This document shows, piece after piece, positions 30,677-40,119 of a DNA stretch of 64,000 nucleotides (its first letter is position 1; each line of letters opens with the position of its first letter). The stretch spans positions 1-64,000 of the forward strand of contig NZ_BOMH01000044.1 of NCBI RefSeq assembly GCF_016862095.1. The letters run 5' to 3'. The position numbers and the translations under genes were made by a program. This DNA comes from Actinoplanes cyaneus (GTDB lineage Bacteria > Actinomycetota > Actinomycetes > Mycobacteriales > Micromonosporaceae). The notes under the pieces were generated by a model. That model had not been told where the DNA came from and made no database searches. It saw only the letters and a list, made by a program, of their open reading frames with translations.

Positions 30677-31756
30677 ATGACCGACGCCACGCCGCCCAGC
30701 AGCGGCGAACCCGACCCCACACCGGCCGCGGCCTGGCCGTTGCCCTCCGGGGCGCCGGCGCTGCTCCCGGCACCCGCGGTCGGCGAGGCGGCGACGCTGC
30801 CGGTGCCTTACGGTGCGCCGTCCCCGGCCGGTGGCCCGGACCAGACGCACTGGGAGGCCGAGGGGGAGCCGCCACTGGTCGCAGCGGCCCACGTGGCCGT
30901 CCACGAGCTGCGGTTCGCCGACGCGATCCGGCTGCTGGAGGAGTTCCTCGGGGAGCACCCGGACGACTCCCGGGCCTGGCACCGGCTGGCCGGCGCGCAG
31001 GTCGGGCTCCGGCAGTACCACCTGGGGCTGACCTATGCCGAGCGGGCCGTCGCGCTGAAGCCGGAGTCCTCGGCGGCGCACTACATCCACGGCCTCGCCC
31101 TGTTCTACCTGGGGCGGACGGCCGAGGCCCAGCGGTCCGCGGCCCGGTCGATCGAGCTGGATCCCGGTATCGCCGACGGGCATGCGCTGCTCGCCCAGTC
31201 GCTGGCTAGCCTGGGCCGGACCGAGCCGGCCCTGGCCGCGGCCCGGGCCGCGCTGGTCCTAGCTCCGGGTCACGCGGGCGCTCTGGACGTCATCTCCCGG
31301 AGCTCGTCGTCGGCGGCTCGATGGATGCCGCTCGTCACCGCGGGCACGCTTCCGGCCGGGCTGCTGCTGGGCGTTCTGGCGCTGACGCTGACGGGTGCGC
31401 CCGGCGCCAGGACCTACGGCGGGTTCGCCGTGGTTGCGCTGCTCCCGGCGTTCGCGGCGATCATCCGGTACGCCGTCGGCGGCCGCCTCCGGACACCGGC
31501 CCAGCCGCTGCCGCGGCCGGCTTTCGTGGTGACGCCGATCCTGTCCACGGCCTACGTGGCGATCGCCGTCGTGCTCGCCGGAACCCGGCCGGCCGGCGTG
31601 CTCTTCACCCTGCTGGTGGCCGCACTCCTCAGCACCTTCGCCGCCGCGGCCGTCTACCGGGCGACGTTCCCCGCCGGCCGCCCAGCCGCCGCGGATGCGC
31701 CCTCGTTCGCGCCACCGGTCACCCCACCCGCCGGCTCATCCCCGACGGACTCCTGA
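30677..31756 (+). CDS. TPR-repeat membrane protein
   Basis: 359 residues. Pro/Ala-rich N-terminus (1-65), then about three tetratricopeptide repeats (66-205; AIRLLEEFLGEHPDDSRAWH, then YAERAVALKPESSAAHYIHG). Four hydrophobic helices follow (about 215-330), and the tail is Pro-rich. The TPR part would be a cytosolic protein-binding platform. A TAGAGT box at 30628-30633 would give a short leader. No partner is evident. Confidence 0.75.
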   Translation: MTDATPPSSGEPDPTPAAAWPLPSGAPALLPAPAVGEAATLPVPYGAPSPAGGPDQTHWEAEGEPPLVAAAHVAVHELRFADAIRLLEEFLGEHPDDSRAWHRLAGAQVGLRQYHLGLTYAERAVALKPESSAAHYIHGLALFYLGRTAEAQRSAARSIELDPGIADGHALLAQSLASLGRTEPALAAARAALVLAPGHAGALDVISRSSSSAARWMPLVTAGTLPAGLLLGVLALTLTGAPGARTYGGFAVVALLPAFAAIIRYAVGGRLRTPAQPLPRPAFVVTPILSTAYVAIAVVLAGTRPAGVLFTLLVAALLSTFAAAAVYRATFPAGRPAAADAPSFAPPVTPPAGSSPTDS

Positions 31757-31772
31757 CGGGCGCTGCTGGGCG

Positions 31773-33404
31773 TCAGCGACTCGGCTGGACGGCCGGGCTG
31801 CCTGACAGGACCGGCGCGGGTGTCGGGGCCACCGGCGGGTTCTTGTCGTCGAGGCCGACCACGTTGCGCTGCATCTCGACGTTGGACTGGCCGGTGCCGC
31901 CGAGCTCGATGTCGTCGTACGCCTTCAGGTCGTGGTTCTCGTCGAAGTAGAGCACCGACAACGACAGCGGCGTCGGCTCCTCGTTCTCCAGCCCGCGCAG
32001 GCCGGCGCCGCCGGTCGAGCCCTCGATCATCAGGCGGGTCGGCATCGGCGCCTGCGCCGCGGCGGACGCGGACGGTGCCGGTGAGGGCGACGCCGAGGCG
32101 GACGGGTCGGGAGCCGGCGGCACGGGGGCCGGCAGCATCTGCACCGAGCGCTGGTGCCGGTGCCCGGACAGCACCAGCGGCACCACCCCGGAGAGCGGCT
32201 GCGCCATCGCCGGGTCGTGGACCAGCGCGATGTCCACCTTCTGACCGGAGTTGCGGATCGTCGTGGCCAGGCGTTCCCCGGAGGCGGTGAGGATCTCGTC
32301 GCCGGAGGTGTCCCCGGCCTTGTTCGTCTCGCTCTTGTCCGGGGTGAACTGCGGGTCGCCGATGCCGGCGATGGTCAGGCCGTTCTGCAGGATGATCTTG
32401 TCGTCGAGGACGATCGCGTTGCGCTGCTTGGAGACCGCGGTCTGGATCGCCACCGAGTCGTGGTTGCCACGAACGTAGATGTAGGGCACGTCCAGCGACG
32501 GGATCGACGACACGTACGACGTCTCCGCGCTGCTGCCCCAGTCGACCATGTCCCCGGTGTCGATCACCGCGTCGATGTCGAACGTCTGCACGACGGTCCG
32601 GATCAGGCCCCACGACGACGGGTTCAGATGCAGGTCGGAGACGTGCAACAGGCGCGTGGTGTTGCCGGCCGGCTCGTAGACCGGCAGCGCCGACACGGTG
32701 GTGTAGATCCGGCTGACGTTGCTGACGATCTGCTGGAGCTGCTCGGAGTACCGCCCGTAGTTGTCCGCGATCCGCCGCGCGTCACCGACCACGGCCGGGG
32801 CGTTGACCAGCAGACCCTCGTAGCGCGGCTCGCTGATCGCGGTCGGCCGGACGGTGGCGGCGGCCAGCCCGATACTGCCCGCCGCGGCGATCAGCGCGGT
32901 CAGCCCGGCCGCCGCGGTGCGCCGCACGTTGCGGAAGATCAGCGCGGCTGCCAGGACCGCGCTGAGGACCGCCAGCCCGACAGTGCGCAGGGCCAGCCGG
33001 CTCACCCCGGTGACGACCTCGTCGACCGCCCGGTCGCCGGCCGAGCTGATCGCGGCCGGGTTGTCGATCAGCTCCTCAGTCCGGTTCTGGTCGAGCGAGC
33101 CGAGCGCCACCTTCAGGTGCAGCGTGCCGCGGTGACTGTCCAGGTGCAGTGAGCCGAGCGGCGGGATGTCCACCTCGGTGCCGCCGACCACGGTGGGGCG
33201 CAGCGACATCTCCGCCTTGAACGGGCCCACGTTGATCTCGGTGTGCGCGAACAGCATCACGCCGATCACCGCGGCCGTGATGCTGACCAGGCCGACAGCC
33301 GCGGCGACGCGGGTGTTGCGGAACCAGCGGTGCTTCCACACCCGTACGGAGAAGTCGGCAGTTGATCTCACACGCCGGCGCCAGGCTGCCATGGGCTCAC
33401 TCAT
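31773..33404 (-). CDS. Membrane metallophosphoesterase
   Basis: 543 residues. An N-terminal hydrophobic helix (about 34-55), a further cluster of two helices (about 150-200), then a calcineurin-type phosphoesterase domain. Its metal ligands are in HVSDLHLN, DTGDMVDWG, RGNHDS and LSGHRHQR. The catalytic domain therefore appears complete and may face outside the membrane, if the helices are read in the usual way. A Pro/Ser-rich low-complexity stretch sits after the last motif. The first ATG at 33404 is used; the open frame extends upstream only to a TTG. Substrate unknown. Confidence 0.82.
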   Translation of the reverse strand: MSEPMAAWRRRVRSTADFSVRVWKHRWFRNTRVAAAVGLVSITAAVIGVMLFAHTEINVGPFKAEMSLRPTVVGGTEVDIPPLGSLHLDSHRGTLHLKVALGSLDQNRTEELIDNPAAISSAGDRAVDEVVTGVSRLALRTVGLAVLSAVLAAALIFRNVRRTAAAGLTALIAAAGSIGLAAATVRPTAISEPRYEGLLVNAPAVVGDARRIADNYGRYSEQLQQIVSNVSRIYTTVSALPVYEPAGNTTRLLHVSDLHLNPSSWGLIRTVVQTFDIDAVIDTGDMVDWGSSAETSYVSSIPSLDVPYIYVRGNHDSVAIQTAVSKQRNAIVLDDKIILQNGLTIAGIGDPQFTPDKSETNKAGDTSGDEILTASGERLATTIRNSGQKVDIALVHDPAMAQPLSGVVPLVLSGHRHQRSVQMLPAPVPPAPDPSASASPSPAPSASAAAQAPMPTRLMIEGSTGGAGLRGLENEEPTPLSLSVLYFDENHDLKAYDDIELGGTGQSNVEMQRNVVGLDDKNPPVAPTPAPVLSGSPAVQPSR

Positions 33405-33457
33405 CGGGGCCAAACCTGCCCGGCCGGGCTCGCCGTGAAACAGTCATGGGCGTCTCA

Positions 33458-34621
33458 TCAACTGCGGCCCGCGCCGCCGTCGGAGAAGACGAGCCGGATC
33501 AGGCGGTCGTCCTCCGGGTCCGGCTCGCCGGCGTCCTCCTGGTTCGACGTGCTGACCCAGAGTGAACCGTCCGGCGCGGCGACCAGGGCACGCAACCGAC
33601 CGAACTTGTCGGTGAGCAACTCCTGCGGGGTGCCCAGCACGGTGCCGTTGCCGGTCACGTTGAGCAGGTAGAGCCGCTTGCCGAGCAGGCAGGCGGTGGC
33701 GACCGTCGTCTCGAACGAGGCGACCCCGCCACACGACGACTCGGCGGCCGGCCAGGCCACGAGCGGGTCGGCGAGCCCGGCGTCGCCCGCCTTGCCGTCG
33801 GCCTTGGGCCAGCCGTAATCCTTGCCCTTGAGCACCACGTTCAGCTCGGAGAACTTGGGCTGAGAATTCTCCGTGGCGAACATGCGCTTCGTCTTGTCCC
33901 AGGTCAGCCCCTGTACGTTGCGATGACCGGAGGACCAGACCAGCGAGGTCTTCACCGGGTTGCCCGGGGCCGGCTTGCCGTCCGTGGTCATCCGGAGGAT
34001 CTTGCCGCCCAGACTTTTCGGATCCTGCGCCTGCGTGCCGGTGGCGGTGCCGTCACCGGTGCCGGCGTAAAGGAAGCCATCCGGGCCGAAGGCGAGCGCG
34101 CCGCCGTTCTCCTGGGCGGAACGCGGGATGCCGGTGAGGATCGGCTCCAGGGTCTCGCCGAGGACCAGCTTGCCGATCCGGTTGTCGGAGGCGGTCGAGT
34201 AGTAGACGAAGACCGTCTTGTCCGACGCATACTTCGGGGAGACCGCGATGCCGAGCAGGCCGCCGTCACCGGAGGGGCGCACCTCGGCGAGGCGGGCCGC
34301 CTCGGCGACCTTCAACCCGTCCGCGTCGGATTCCGGCCCGACCTTCAGGATCCGCGCGGTGTCGCGCTCGGTGACCAGGGCCGACCCGTCCGGCAGGAAG
34401 GCGATGCCCCACGGCACCTCGAGGCCCTTGGCCAGCACGGTGACCGCGATCTCCTGCTCGTCGCCGGCCCCGGCGCTCGCGGTGGCGGCGATCGACGGGC
34501 CGGGCAGGTTGGGCGCGCTGCCGGCCTGATCAGGCCCCGGCGGCCCGAAGCTGCAGCCCGCGGTCAGCCCCAGCACGACGGTGAGAGTCGCGACCGCGGC
34601 ACGGCTCCGGCGGTAACGCAC
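33458..34621 (-). CDS. PQQ-dependent sugar dehydrogenase-like lipoprotein
   Basis: 387 residues. Lipobox LTAGC. The rest is a six-bladed beta-propeller of the soluble glucose/sorbosone dehydrogenase type: GLEVPWGIAFLPDGSALVTER, SGDGGLLGIAVSP, SSGHRNVQGL, ENSQPKFSELNVV and the terminal LVAAPDGSLWVSTSN. The catalytic His of this family would lie in GHRN. It would oxidise aldose sugars outside the membrane if PQQ is available; no pqq genes are in the window, so binding of cofactor is unproven. Confidence 0.85.
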   Translation of the reverse strand: MRYRRSRAAVATLTVVLGLTAGCSFGPPGPDQAGSAPNLPGPSIAATASAGAGDEQEIAVTVLAKGLEVPWGIAFLPDGSALVTERDTARILKVGPESDADGLKVAEAARLAEVRPSGDGGLLGIAVSPKYASDKTVFVYYSTASDNRIGKLVLGETLEPILTGIPRSAQENGGALAFGPDGFLYAGTGDGTATGTQAQDPKSLGGKILRMTTDGKPAPGNPVKTSLVWSSGHRNVQGLTWDKTKRMFATENSQPKFSELNVVLKGKDYGWPKADGKAGDAGLADPLVAWPAAESSCGGVASFETTVATACLLGKRLYLLNVTGNGTVLGTPQELLTDKFGRLRALVAAPDGSLWVSTSNQEDAGEPDPEDDRLIRLVFSDGGAGRS

Positions 34622-34672
34622 GGCTGAACCACCCCCTAGCTTCGTCGCCGATCAGGGTAACCACGGCGTCTG

Positions 34673-34718
34673 ACAGTCCCCTTGGAAGACAGCCCCTTGG
34701 AAGACAGCCTTTTGGAAG
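34673..34718. repeat. 15-bp tandem repeat, three copies
   Basis: Three units ACAGYCCCTTGGAAG (the first has one extra base, the third has TTTT for CCTT) directly after the end of the PH-domain gene. Confidence 0.8.
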
Positions 34719-34721
34719 CGG

Positions 34722-35108
34722 TCACTGCTCCACGGCGGCGTCGGCCGGGTAGTTGTCCACCGCGGCCAGCACCAGCGGCAGGTTGTCCCGGGTGACGCCG
34801 GTCAGCCGGATCACGTTCCCGTTGTCCAGCAGCGCGGAGACCCGGCCCCGCTCGTCGGGCGCCAGCTCGGTGATCCGGCTCCACGGCACTTGGGTGCCGC
34901 CGATCAGGGCACGCACCCGCACCTCGTCGGAGAACACGTCGGTGCCGGCCCGCCAGGACCAGATGAACGCGACGAGCGGGATCAACAGCACCGGCAGCCA
35001 TGCCCGGGAGACACCGGCCAGCGGCATCGCGCCGACGAACGCGATCCCGGAGGCCACCAGGGCGGTGCCGGACTTGCGTACGCGGAGAAGGGGGCGGCGT
35101 CTGCTCAC
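34722..35108 (-). CDS. PH-domain membrane protein
   Basis: 128 residues. Two hydrophobic helices (about 15-30 and 36-52) followed by a bacterial PH-like domain (VFSDEVRVRALIGGTQVPWSRITEL). Such proteins are common in actinomycetes and of unknown role. It starts with GTG 35108 preceded by GGAAGATGGGG; the same GAAGAT could act as a -10 for a leaderless start. It is divergent from the GGDEF/EAL gene at 35163. Confidence 0.72.
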   Translation of the reverse strand: MSRRRPLLRVRKSGTALVASGIAFVGAMPLAGVSRAWLPVLLIPLVAFIWSWRAGTDVFSDEVRVRALIGGTQVPWSRITELAPDERGRVSALLDNGNVIRLTGVTRDNLPLVLAAVDNYPADAAVEQ

Positions 35109-35162
35109 GTCCCCATCTTCCCACCCGGTTGTCCACAGCCCCGGTTGACCCTCGAGGCGTCC

Positions 35163-37919
35163 ATGGTCGACGATCCGTCGCAGGGGCCGCCCGTAACCGG
35201 AACCGGGGATTCCTCGTTGTCCGGGTGCAACGACCTCCTGCTCCACCCCGTCCGTCGGGGGCCGACCCCCCGGCGCCAACGCAGAGGACCTGTCGTGGCC
35301 GTGCCGCCCCTCGCGCCGGCCCGGCCCAGCAACACCGGCCGGGCCGTCCTGCTCGCCGTCTCCGCGACGGCCGCCCTGATGCTGCTCGCCGGCGCCGCCG
35401 GCCTGCTGCCGGGCGCGGTCGCGCTCGCACTGGGCGCCGGCGCCGCCGCGCTCTGCGCCTCGGCGTACCTGGTGCGTTCCGCCCTCGACATCCACCACAC
35501 CGACGGCACCTTCGTGGCCTGCCGCGGCGCCGGCTTCGTCGGGATGGGCGCGCTGGCCACCGCCGTCACCGCGCTGGTGCCGTGGTGGTCCCCGCCCGGC
35601 GAGGTGCTCTGGCTGACCGCCGGCCTGGGCACGGCGGCAGGGTGTTACGTGCTCGGCGCCTCGCTGCTGCCCGGCGCGGCGCGCAACTGGCCGATCCGGT
35701 TGCGGCGCGGCTTCGACGGGCTGTGCCTCGGCATCAGTGTGGGCTTCGCGGCCTATCTGATCCCGCCGGACGGGCAGCCGCACCGAGCCGCGCTGCCGGC
35801 GGTGCTGATCGCCGCGGGCGGCGTCTCGATCGTCGCCGTGGTGGTGCTGCGAGCGCGGCCGCGGCCGGTGCCGGCGGTCTGGTGCGCGGACGGGGCCGGG
35901 CTCGTGCTCGCCTCGCTCGCGGCGCTGGCCGAGGTGCTGGCGCTCGGCGTGAGCGGCCCGGCCGTGCCGCTGCTCGGGCTGCCGATGGTGGCCGGCCTGG
36001 CCGCGGCGGCCGGTGGCGGCTCCCGCCGGGGCCTGCCGGTCCCGCCCGCCGCGCCGGTCAACCCGGACCGTTACCTGGCGAGCTATCCGCTGCTGGCGGT
36101 CCCGGCCGCGGTCGGCGTGGTCGCCGCCGTGTGGCACCTGCTGACCTCGCCCGGCTTCGACACCGAGGGCGTCGTCTTCGCGGTGATCATGATCAGTGTC
36201 CTGGTCATGCGGGAGCTGCTGGTGGTCCGCGACATCCGGCTGTACGCGGGGCGGCTGCGCGTCACCGAGGCGCACTTCCGCTCGCTGGTCGCCGGGGCCA
36301 CCGACCTCACTCTGGTGCTCGACGAGCGGCTCACCGTCCGCTGGCAGTCCCCGGCCGCGGCCCGCCTGTTCGGCCTGCGTGACGATCAGGTGCTGGGCCG
36401 GGCGTTCGGCGAGATGATCCACCCCGAGGACGCCGGCGACGCGCTCGCGGTGATCCGCTCGGTGCTCGCCGGTGAGCACGAGGGCGGCCCGCCGGTGCTG
36501 GTCAGTGCCAGGCTGCGGGACGGCGCGAGGCTCTGGCGCGACACCGAGTCGACGATCTCCGACCAGCGCGCGGTGCCCGAGGTGGCGGCGCTCGTGGTGC
36601 ACGTGCGGGACGTCGGCGAGCGCCGTCACCTGGAGCGCACCCTGCACCGCCTGGCGTACCTCGACCAGCTCACCGGCCTGGCCAACCGGCAGGCGCTCAT
36701 GCGTGACCTGCTCGCCTTCCGCCGCCGCCCCGGGCCGCCCGGCACCCTGCTCGTGATCGACCTGCACGGGCTGGCCGAGGCCAACGACGCGCACGGCCGT
36801 GAGGTGGGCGACGCGGTGCTGACCGAGATGGCGCGCCGGCTGCGGTCGCTGACCGGCCCCGACGACGTGCCGGCCCGCCTGGGCGGCGACGAGTTCGCGG
36901 TGCTCACGCCGCAGTCGGCCGTTCCGGCGTACGCGCTGGCCACCCGCATCGTGGCGGCCCTCGCCGAGCCGTTCCAGCTGCCCGGGGCGCAGGTCCGCCT
37001 GCACACCAGCGTCGGCCTGGCCGAGCTGGCCGGCGCCACCAGGCCGGACGAGGTGCTGCGCCACGCCGACCTGGCCCGCCAGCGCGCCCATCAGCTGGGC
37101 CGGGACGCCGTCGAGTGGTACGACCCGGATGTCGAGCTGCTGCTCCAGCGCCGGATGGAGCTGGAACGTCAGCTGCCCGGCGCGGCCGGCCGCGGTGAGC
37201 TGGATCTGGTCTTCCAGCCGGTGGCCGCCCTGCGCGACGGCCGCCCGGCCGGCGTCGAGGCGCTGCTGCGCTGGCGGCACCCCGGCCTCGGCACGATCCT
37301 GCCGGAGGAGTTCCTGCCGATCGCCGCGGCGCAGAGCATCATCGCCGAGCTCAACGACTGGGCCCTCGACGAGGCCTGCCGCCACCTGCGGAACTGGGCC
37401 GGCGACGACGGCGAGTTCTGGGTGTCGGTGAACGTCGGCCCGCGCGAGCTGCTCACCGCCCGCTTCCCGGAACAGGTCGCCGGCACCCTGCGGCGCTACG
37501 GCGTCGCCCCGGACAGACTGGTCGTCGAGGTCGCCGAGACGTGGATCGCCGAGGACCTGCCGGCGATCGTCGCCGCCCTCTCCGGCCTGCGCAAACTCGG
37601 TGTCCGCGCGGCCCTCGACGACTTCGGCTCCAGCCAGAGCTCACTGGCGAACCTGCGCCGCCTCCCGGTCGACATGCTCAAACTCACCGCGGCGCTGGCC
37701 CAGCAGGAGTCCGAGGCGGCGACGATGGAGGTCGTCGTCGGCCTGTCCCGCCGGATCGGCCTCGACCTGGTCGCGAAGGGCCTGGAGACGCCGGAGAGCA
37801 TCGAGCGCGCGCTGGCCGCCGGATGCCGTTACGGCCAGGGCATCGCCGTCGCCCACCCGGCCCCCGCCGAGCGCATCGAGGCCTACCTCGAAAGCCACAG
37901 AGCAGACCGAAACCCCTGA
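35163..37919 (+). CDS. Membrane PAS-GGDEF-EAL protein
   Basis: 918 residues. About eight to ten hydrophobic helices (50-350), then PAS (about 370-470; EAHFRSLVAGATDLTLVLDE), GGDEF (RLGGDEF at about 573) and EAL (GVEALLRW, E699; VSVNVGPRE; ALDDFG). The usual AEGVE motif of the EAL site reads AKGLE here and the end is GQGIAVAHP, so phosphodiesterase activity may be impaired while cyclase activity is likely. ATG 35163 is chosen by GAGG spacing; GTG 35295 is an alternative. It ends 105 nt before a palindromic repeat and is convergent with the LacI gene. Confidence 0.88.
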   Translation: MVDDPSQGPPVTGTGDSSLSGCNDLLLHPVRRGPTPRRQRRGPVVAVPPLAPARPSNTGRAVLLAVSATAALMLLAGAAGLLPGAVALALGAGAAALCASAYLVRSALDIHHTDGTFVACRGAGFVGMGALATAVTALVPWWSPPGEVLWLTAGLGTAAGCYVLGASLLPGAARNWPIRLRRGFDGLCLGISVGFAAYLIPPDGQPHRAALPAVLIAAGGVSIVAVVVLRARPRPVPAVWCADGAGLVLASLAALAEVLALGVSGPAVPLLGLPMVAGLAAAAGGGSRRGLPVPPAAPVNPDRYLASYPLLAVPAAVGVVAAVWHLLTSPGFDTEGVVFAVIMISVLVMRELLVVRDIRLYAGRLRVTEAHFRSLVAGATDLTLVLDERLTVRWQSPAAARLFGLRDDQVLGRAFGEMIHPEDAGDALAVIRSVLAGEHEGGPPVLVSARLRDGARLWRDTESTISDQRAVPEVAALVVHVRDVGERRHLERTLHRLAYLDQLTGLANRQALMRDLLAFRRRPGPPGTLLVIDLHGLAEANDAHGREVGDAVLTEMARRLRSLTGPDDVPARLGGDEFAVLTPQSAVPAYALATRIVAALAEPFQLPGAQVRLHTSVGLAELAGATRPDEVLRHADLARQRAHQLGRDAVEWYDPDVELLLQRRMELERQLPGAAGRGELDLVFQPVAALRDGRPAGVEALLRWRHPGLGTILPEEFLPIAAAQSIIAELNDWALDEACRHLRNWAGDDGEFWVSVNVGPRELLTARFPEQVAGTLRRYGVAPDRLVVEVAETWIAEDLPAIVAALSGLRKLGVRAALDDFGSSQSSLANLRRLPVDMLKLTAALAQQESEAATMEVVVGLSRRIGLDLVAKGLETPESIERALAAGCRYGQGIAVAHPAPAERIEAYLESHRADRNP

Positions 37920-37924
37920 TTCAG

Positions 37925-37972
37925 TACGAAGCTGTCGGCGCTCGTTCTCAGGCGACACGACCAAGCCCCGTG
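37925..37972. repeat. Dispersed element C, copy 2
   Basis: 48 nt, starting 6 nt after the stop of the PAS-GGDEF-EAL gene. The last 22 nt match copy 1 exactly. 51 nt later begins palindrome A copy 5. Confidence 0.75.
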
Positions 37973-38023
37973 GATGCCCTCGCGACGCCGCCGCTGGTCC
38001 CTCCCCAGCCGCGCCTCACCCAC

Positions 38024-38080
38024 CCGGCTGGTTCTCATGGGCGTTATCCGGGACGGATAACGCCCATGAGAACCAGCCGG
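38024..38080. repeat. Palindromic element A, copy 5
   Basis: Perfect 27-bp inverted repeat (38024-38050 with 38054-38080), loop GGA, centre ATGGGCGTTATCCG. It lies between convergent genes. From here to 38212 follows GC-rich DNA with degenerate GTGCGTCGCG-type repeats and no gene. Confidence 0.92.
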
Positions 38081-38212
38081 AACCCCGCGCCCGGCCGCCG
38101 GCCCAGCCCGCAGCGAGCGTCGCACTTTCGCGGCATGGGGCGCGCTCCCGCAGTGCGCTCTCGCGGTGTGCGTCGCGGTTTCGCGGCGTGCTCCCGTGGC
38201 GTGCGTCGCGCT

Positions 38213-39229
38213 TCAATTGCGCGGCGGCGCGGTGCTTCCCCGGGGCGTGAGGTGCGCGGTCTGGGCTTTGACGTTGCCGACCTTCTTGCCGTCGACCGCG
38301 TTGAGCAACTCCCGCGCGGCCTGCGCGCCATAGCCGGAGACGTCGCGGCTCAGCGCGGTCAGTGGCGGGTGCACCAGGCTGCACAGCGGCGAGTCGTCCC
38401 AGGCCACGATCGACAGGTCGCCCGGCACGGACAGGCCCATCTCCTGCGCGACGGCGAGCCCGGCGACCGCCATCACGTCGTTGTCGTAGATGATCGCGGT
38501 CGGCCGGTCACCGCCGATCAGCAGGCGCCGGGTGGCCCGGCTGCCCTCCTCGCCGGTGTAGTCGGCGGGCACGGTGACCGCGTCGTGCAGGCCGAGCGAC
38601 GTGCACACCTCGTTGAACGCTTTCGTCCGGACCTGGGTGTGCAGCAGGTCGGGAACACCGCTGACCCGGGCGATCCTCGAGTGGCCGAGCGCCACGAGGT
38701 AGCGCACCGCCTCGGTGATCGCGCCGCCGTCGTCGGACCAGATCTGGGTGACCGGGCTGGGCTCGCCGGAGCCGCCGATCACCACGGCCGGCAGTTGGAG
38801 CTGCTGCAGGACGGGGATGCGGATGTCGTTCTGCCGCAGGTCGGTGACGATCACGCCGTCGATGCGGCGCTCGCCCCACCAGCGGCGGTAGACCTCGACC
38901 TCCTGCTCGGGGCTGGCCACCACCTGCAGGGTCAGTGCGTACGACTGCGCGCCGAGCTCGGCCTCGAAACCGCTGATCAGGCCCATGAACCAGGGCTCGA
39001 TGCCGAGGATGCGGGCGGGGCGGCAGAGGGTGAGGCCGACGGCGCGGGCGCGAGCGCCGGAGAGGGCGCGGGCGGCGCTGTTCGCGTTGAAGCCGATCTC
39101 CTGCGCGATGGCGAGGATCCGTTTGCGGGTCGCCTCGGAGACTCCGGGCTGACCGTTCAGCGCGTAGGAGACGGCGCCCTTGGACACACCGGCACGGCGG
39201 GCGATGTCGGCGATCGTGGGCCGTTTCAC
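38213..39229 (-). CDS. LacI-family transcriptional regulator
   Basis: 338 residues. N-terminal helix-turn-helix and hinge (KRPTIADIARRAGVSKGAVS, then ALSGARARAVGL), then a periplasmic-binding-protein-like effector domain (GDRPTAIIYDNDVMAVAGL, LSIVAWDDSPL). It should repress sugar-use genes and release DNA on binding a sugar. GTG 39229 follows GAGGGG and matches the family N-terminus; the longer frame is not family-like. A near-perfect LacI-type operator lies 79 nt upstream, so autoregulation is likely. No transporter or hydrolase is adjacent. Confidence 0.9.
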   Translation of the reverse strand: MKRPTIADIARRAGVSKGAVSYALNGQPGVSEATRKRILAIAQEIGFNANSAARALSGARARAVGLTLCRPARILGIEPWFMGLISGFEAELGAQSYALTLQVVASPEQEVEVYRRWWGERRIDGVIVTDLRQNDIRIPVLQQLQLPAVVIGGSGEPSPVTQIWSDDGGAITEAVRYLVALGHSRIARVSGVPDLLHTQVRTKAFNEVCTSLGLHDAVTVPADYTGEEGSRATRRLLIGGDRPTAIIYDNDVMAVAGLAVAQEMGLSVPGDLSIVAWDDSPLCSLVHPPLTALSRDVSGYGAQAARELLNAVDGKKVGNVKAQTAHLTPRGSTAPPRN

Positions 39230-39307
39230 GCAGTCCCCTCTGTCGCGACTTTGCCGGTGAGCATATCGGGCGTGGGTCCGGCGTAACCCCAGCGGCACCC
39301 GCAGTGT

Positions 39308-39323
39308 ACTTGACCGGTTAAGT
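39308..39323. promoter_or_regulatory. LacI-type operator candidate
   Basis: ACTTGACCGGTTAAGT, a 16-nt palindrome centred on CG with one mismatched pair. It sits in the gap between the LacI gene and the HIT-like gene. Confidence 0.5.
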
Positions 39324-39410
39324 CACCGGGAGATCAAACGTGCACCGGAGAAGCGCTCGATACGGACGCCGGGGGCGGACCGGGTCACGCGGTTCATCGA
39401 TCACGGCGAC

Positions 39411-39422
39411 TAGCCTGCGGCC
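39411..39422 (+). promoter_or_regulatory. -10 box for leaderless HIT-like gene
   Basis: TAGCCT (39411-39416), 6 nt, then ATG 39423; no Shine-Dalgarno. Confidence 0.55.
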
Positions 39423-40034
39423 ATGGCACTGCGACCCGACGAATTCCACGAGCACGCGCTCGCTGCGACCGACGACGACCGGCGGCTGCCGCTGGCACGG
39501 ATGACGATGTGGGACATCAGCCCGTTCGAGCCGGACGGGCTCCGGGTCACCCCGCTGCGCCCGCCGGTCCTGCCGGAGCCGCCGCGCCACGGCGAGAACG
39601 GTGCGGACTGCGACGCCTGTGGCATGCGTGACGAGGGCATCTGGCTCGACGACCACTGGCGGCTGATCCGGATCGCCGAGCGCGGGGTGCCGCTGGTCCT
39701 GATGCTGCTCCCGCGTGACCACCACGATCTGGCCGACCTGCCCGACGCGCTCGCCGCCGAGCTGGGCGTGCTCACCAAGCACCTCACCGGGCACGTGCAG
39801 GCGCTGCCGCACGTCGCGCGGGCGCACGTCTACCGGTTCGGCGACGGGGGCGCGCACCTGCACCTGTGGTTCTTCGCGCGTCCCGAGGGCCAGGGTCAGT
39901 TCTGGGGCTCGTGGCTGCCGGTCTGGGACGATCTGCTCCCGGTCTACCCGGAGGACGTGGCCGCGGCGGACGCGGCGACGGTCGCCGAAGCGCTGGTCGC
40001 CTCCTACGGTGGCCGTCGCAACGCACCCGCCTGA
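39423..40034 (+). CDS. HIT-like / GalT-like protein
   Basis: 203 residues. A CDAC pair near residue 65 and a histidine-triad-like stretch GAHLHLWFF (about 147-155) are the only clear motifs. The pattern H-x-H-x-W resembles HIT/GalT-type nucleotide hydrolases and transferases, but the third His of the classical triad is replaced, so it may be inactive or a distinct subgroup. The start is set by a TAGCCT box 6 nt upstream. It is convergent with ilvD. Confidence 0.6.
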   Translation: MALRPDEFHEHALAATDDDRRLPLARMTMWDISPFEPDGLRVTPLRPPVLPEPPRHGENGADCDACGMRDEGIWLDDHWRLIRIAERGVPLVLMLLPRDHHDLADLPDALAAELGVLTKHLTGHVQALPHVARAHVYRFGDGGAHLHLWFFARPEGQGQFWGSWLPVWDDLLPVYPEDVAAADAATVAEALVASYGGRRNAPA

Positions 40035-40072
40035 CGCGCCGGGGCGGCTCACGGCCGTACGCGGGAAAGAGA

Positions 40073-40105
40073 ATGCCGGCCAGGGCATGAAGTCCTGGCC
40101 GGCAT
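40073..40105. terminator. Bidirectional terminator for ilvD and the HIT-like gene
   Basis: 12-bp perfect stem (40073-40084 with 40094-40105), 9-nt loop. On the minus strand it is followed by a T-rich tail (TCTCTTTCC), which suits ilvD. Confidence 0.8.
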
Positions 40106-40119
40106 CGTCGCGGTGGCTC

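Noticed and set aside
34722-37385. 887-codon minus-strand open frame across the PAS-GGDEF-EAL gene
   Set aside because: Only its last 128 codons (34722-35108) match a protein family. The rest is antisense to a gene with clear GGDEF and EAL motifs; long antisense frames are expected at this GC content.
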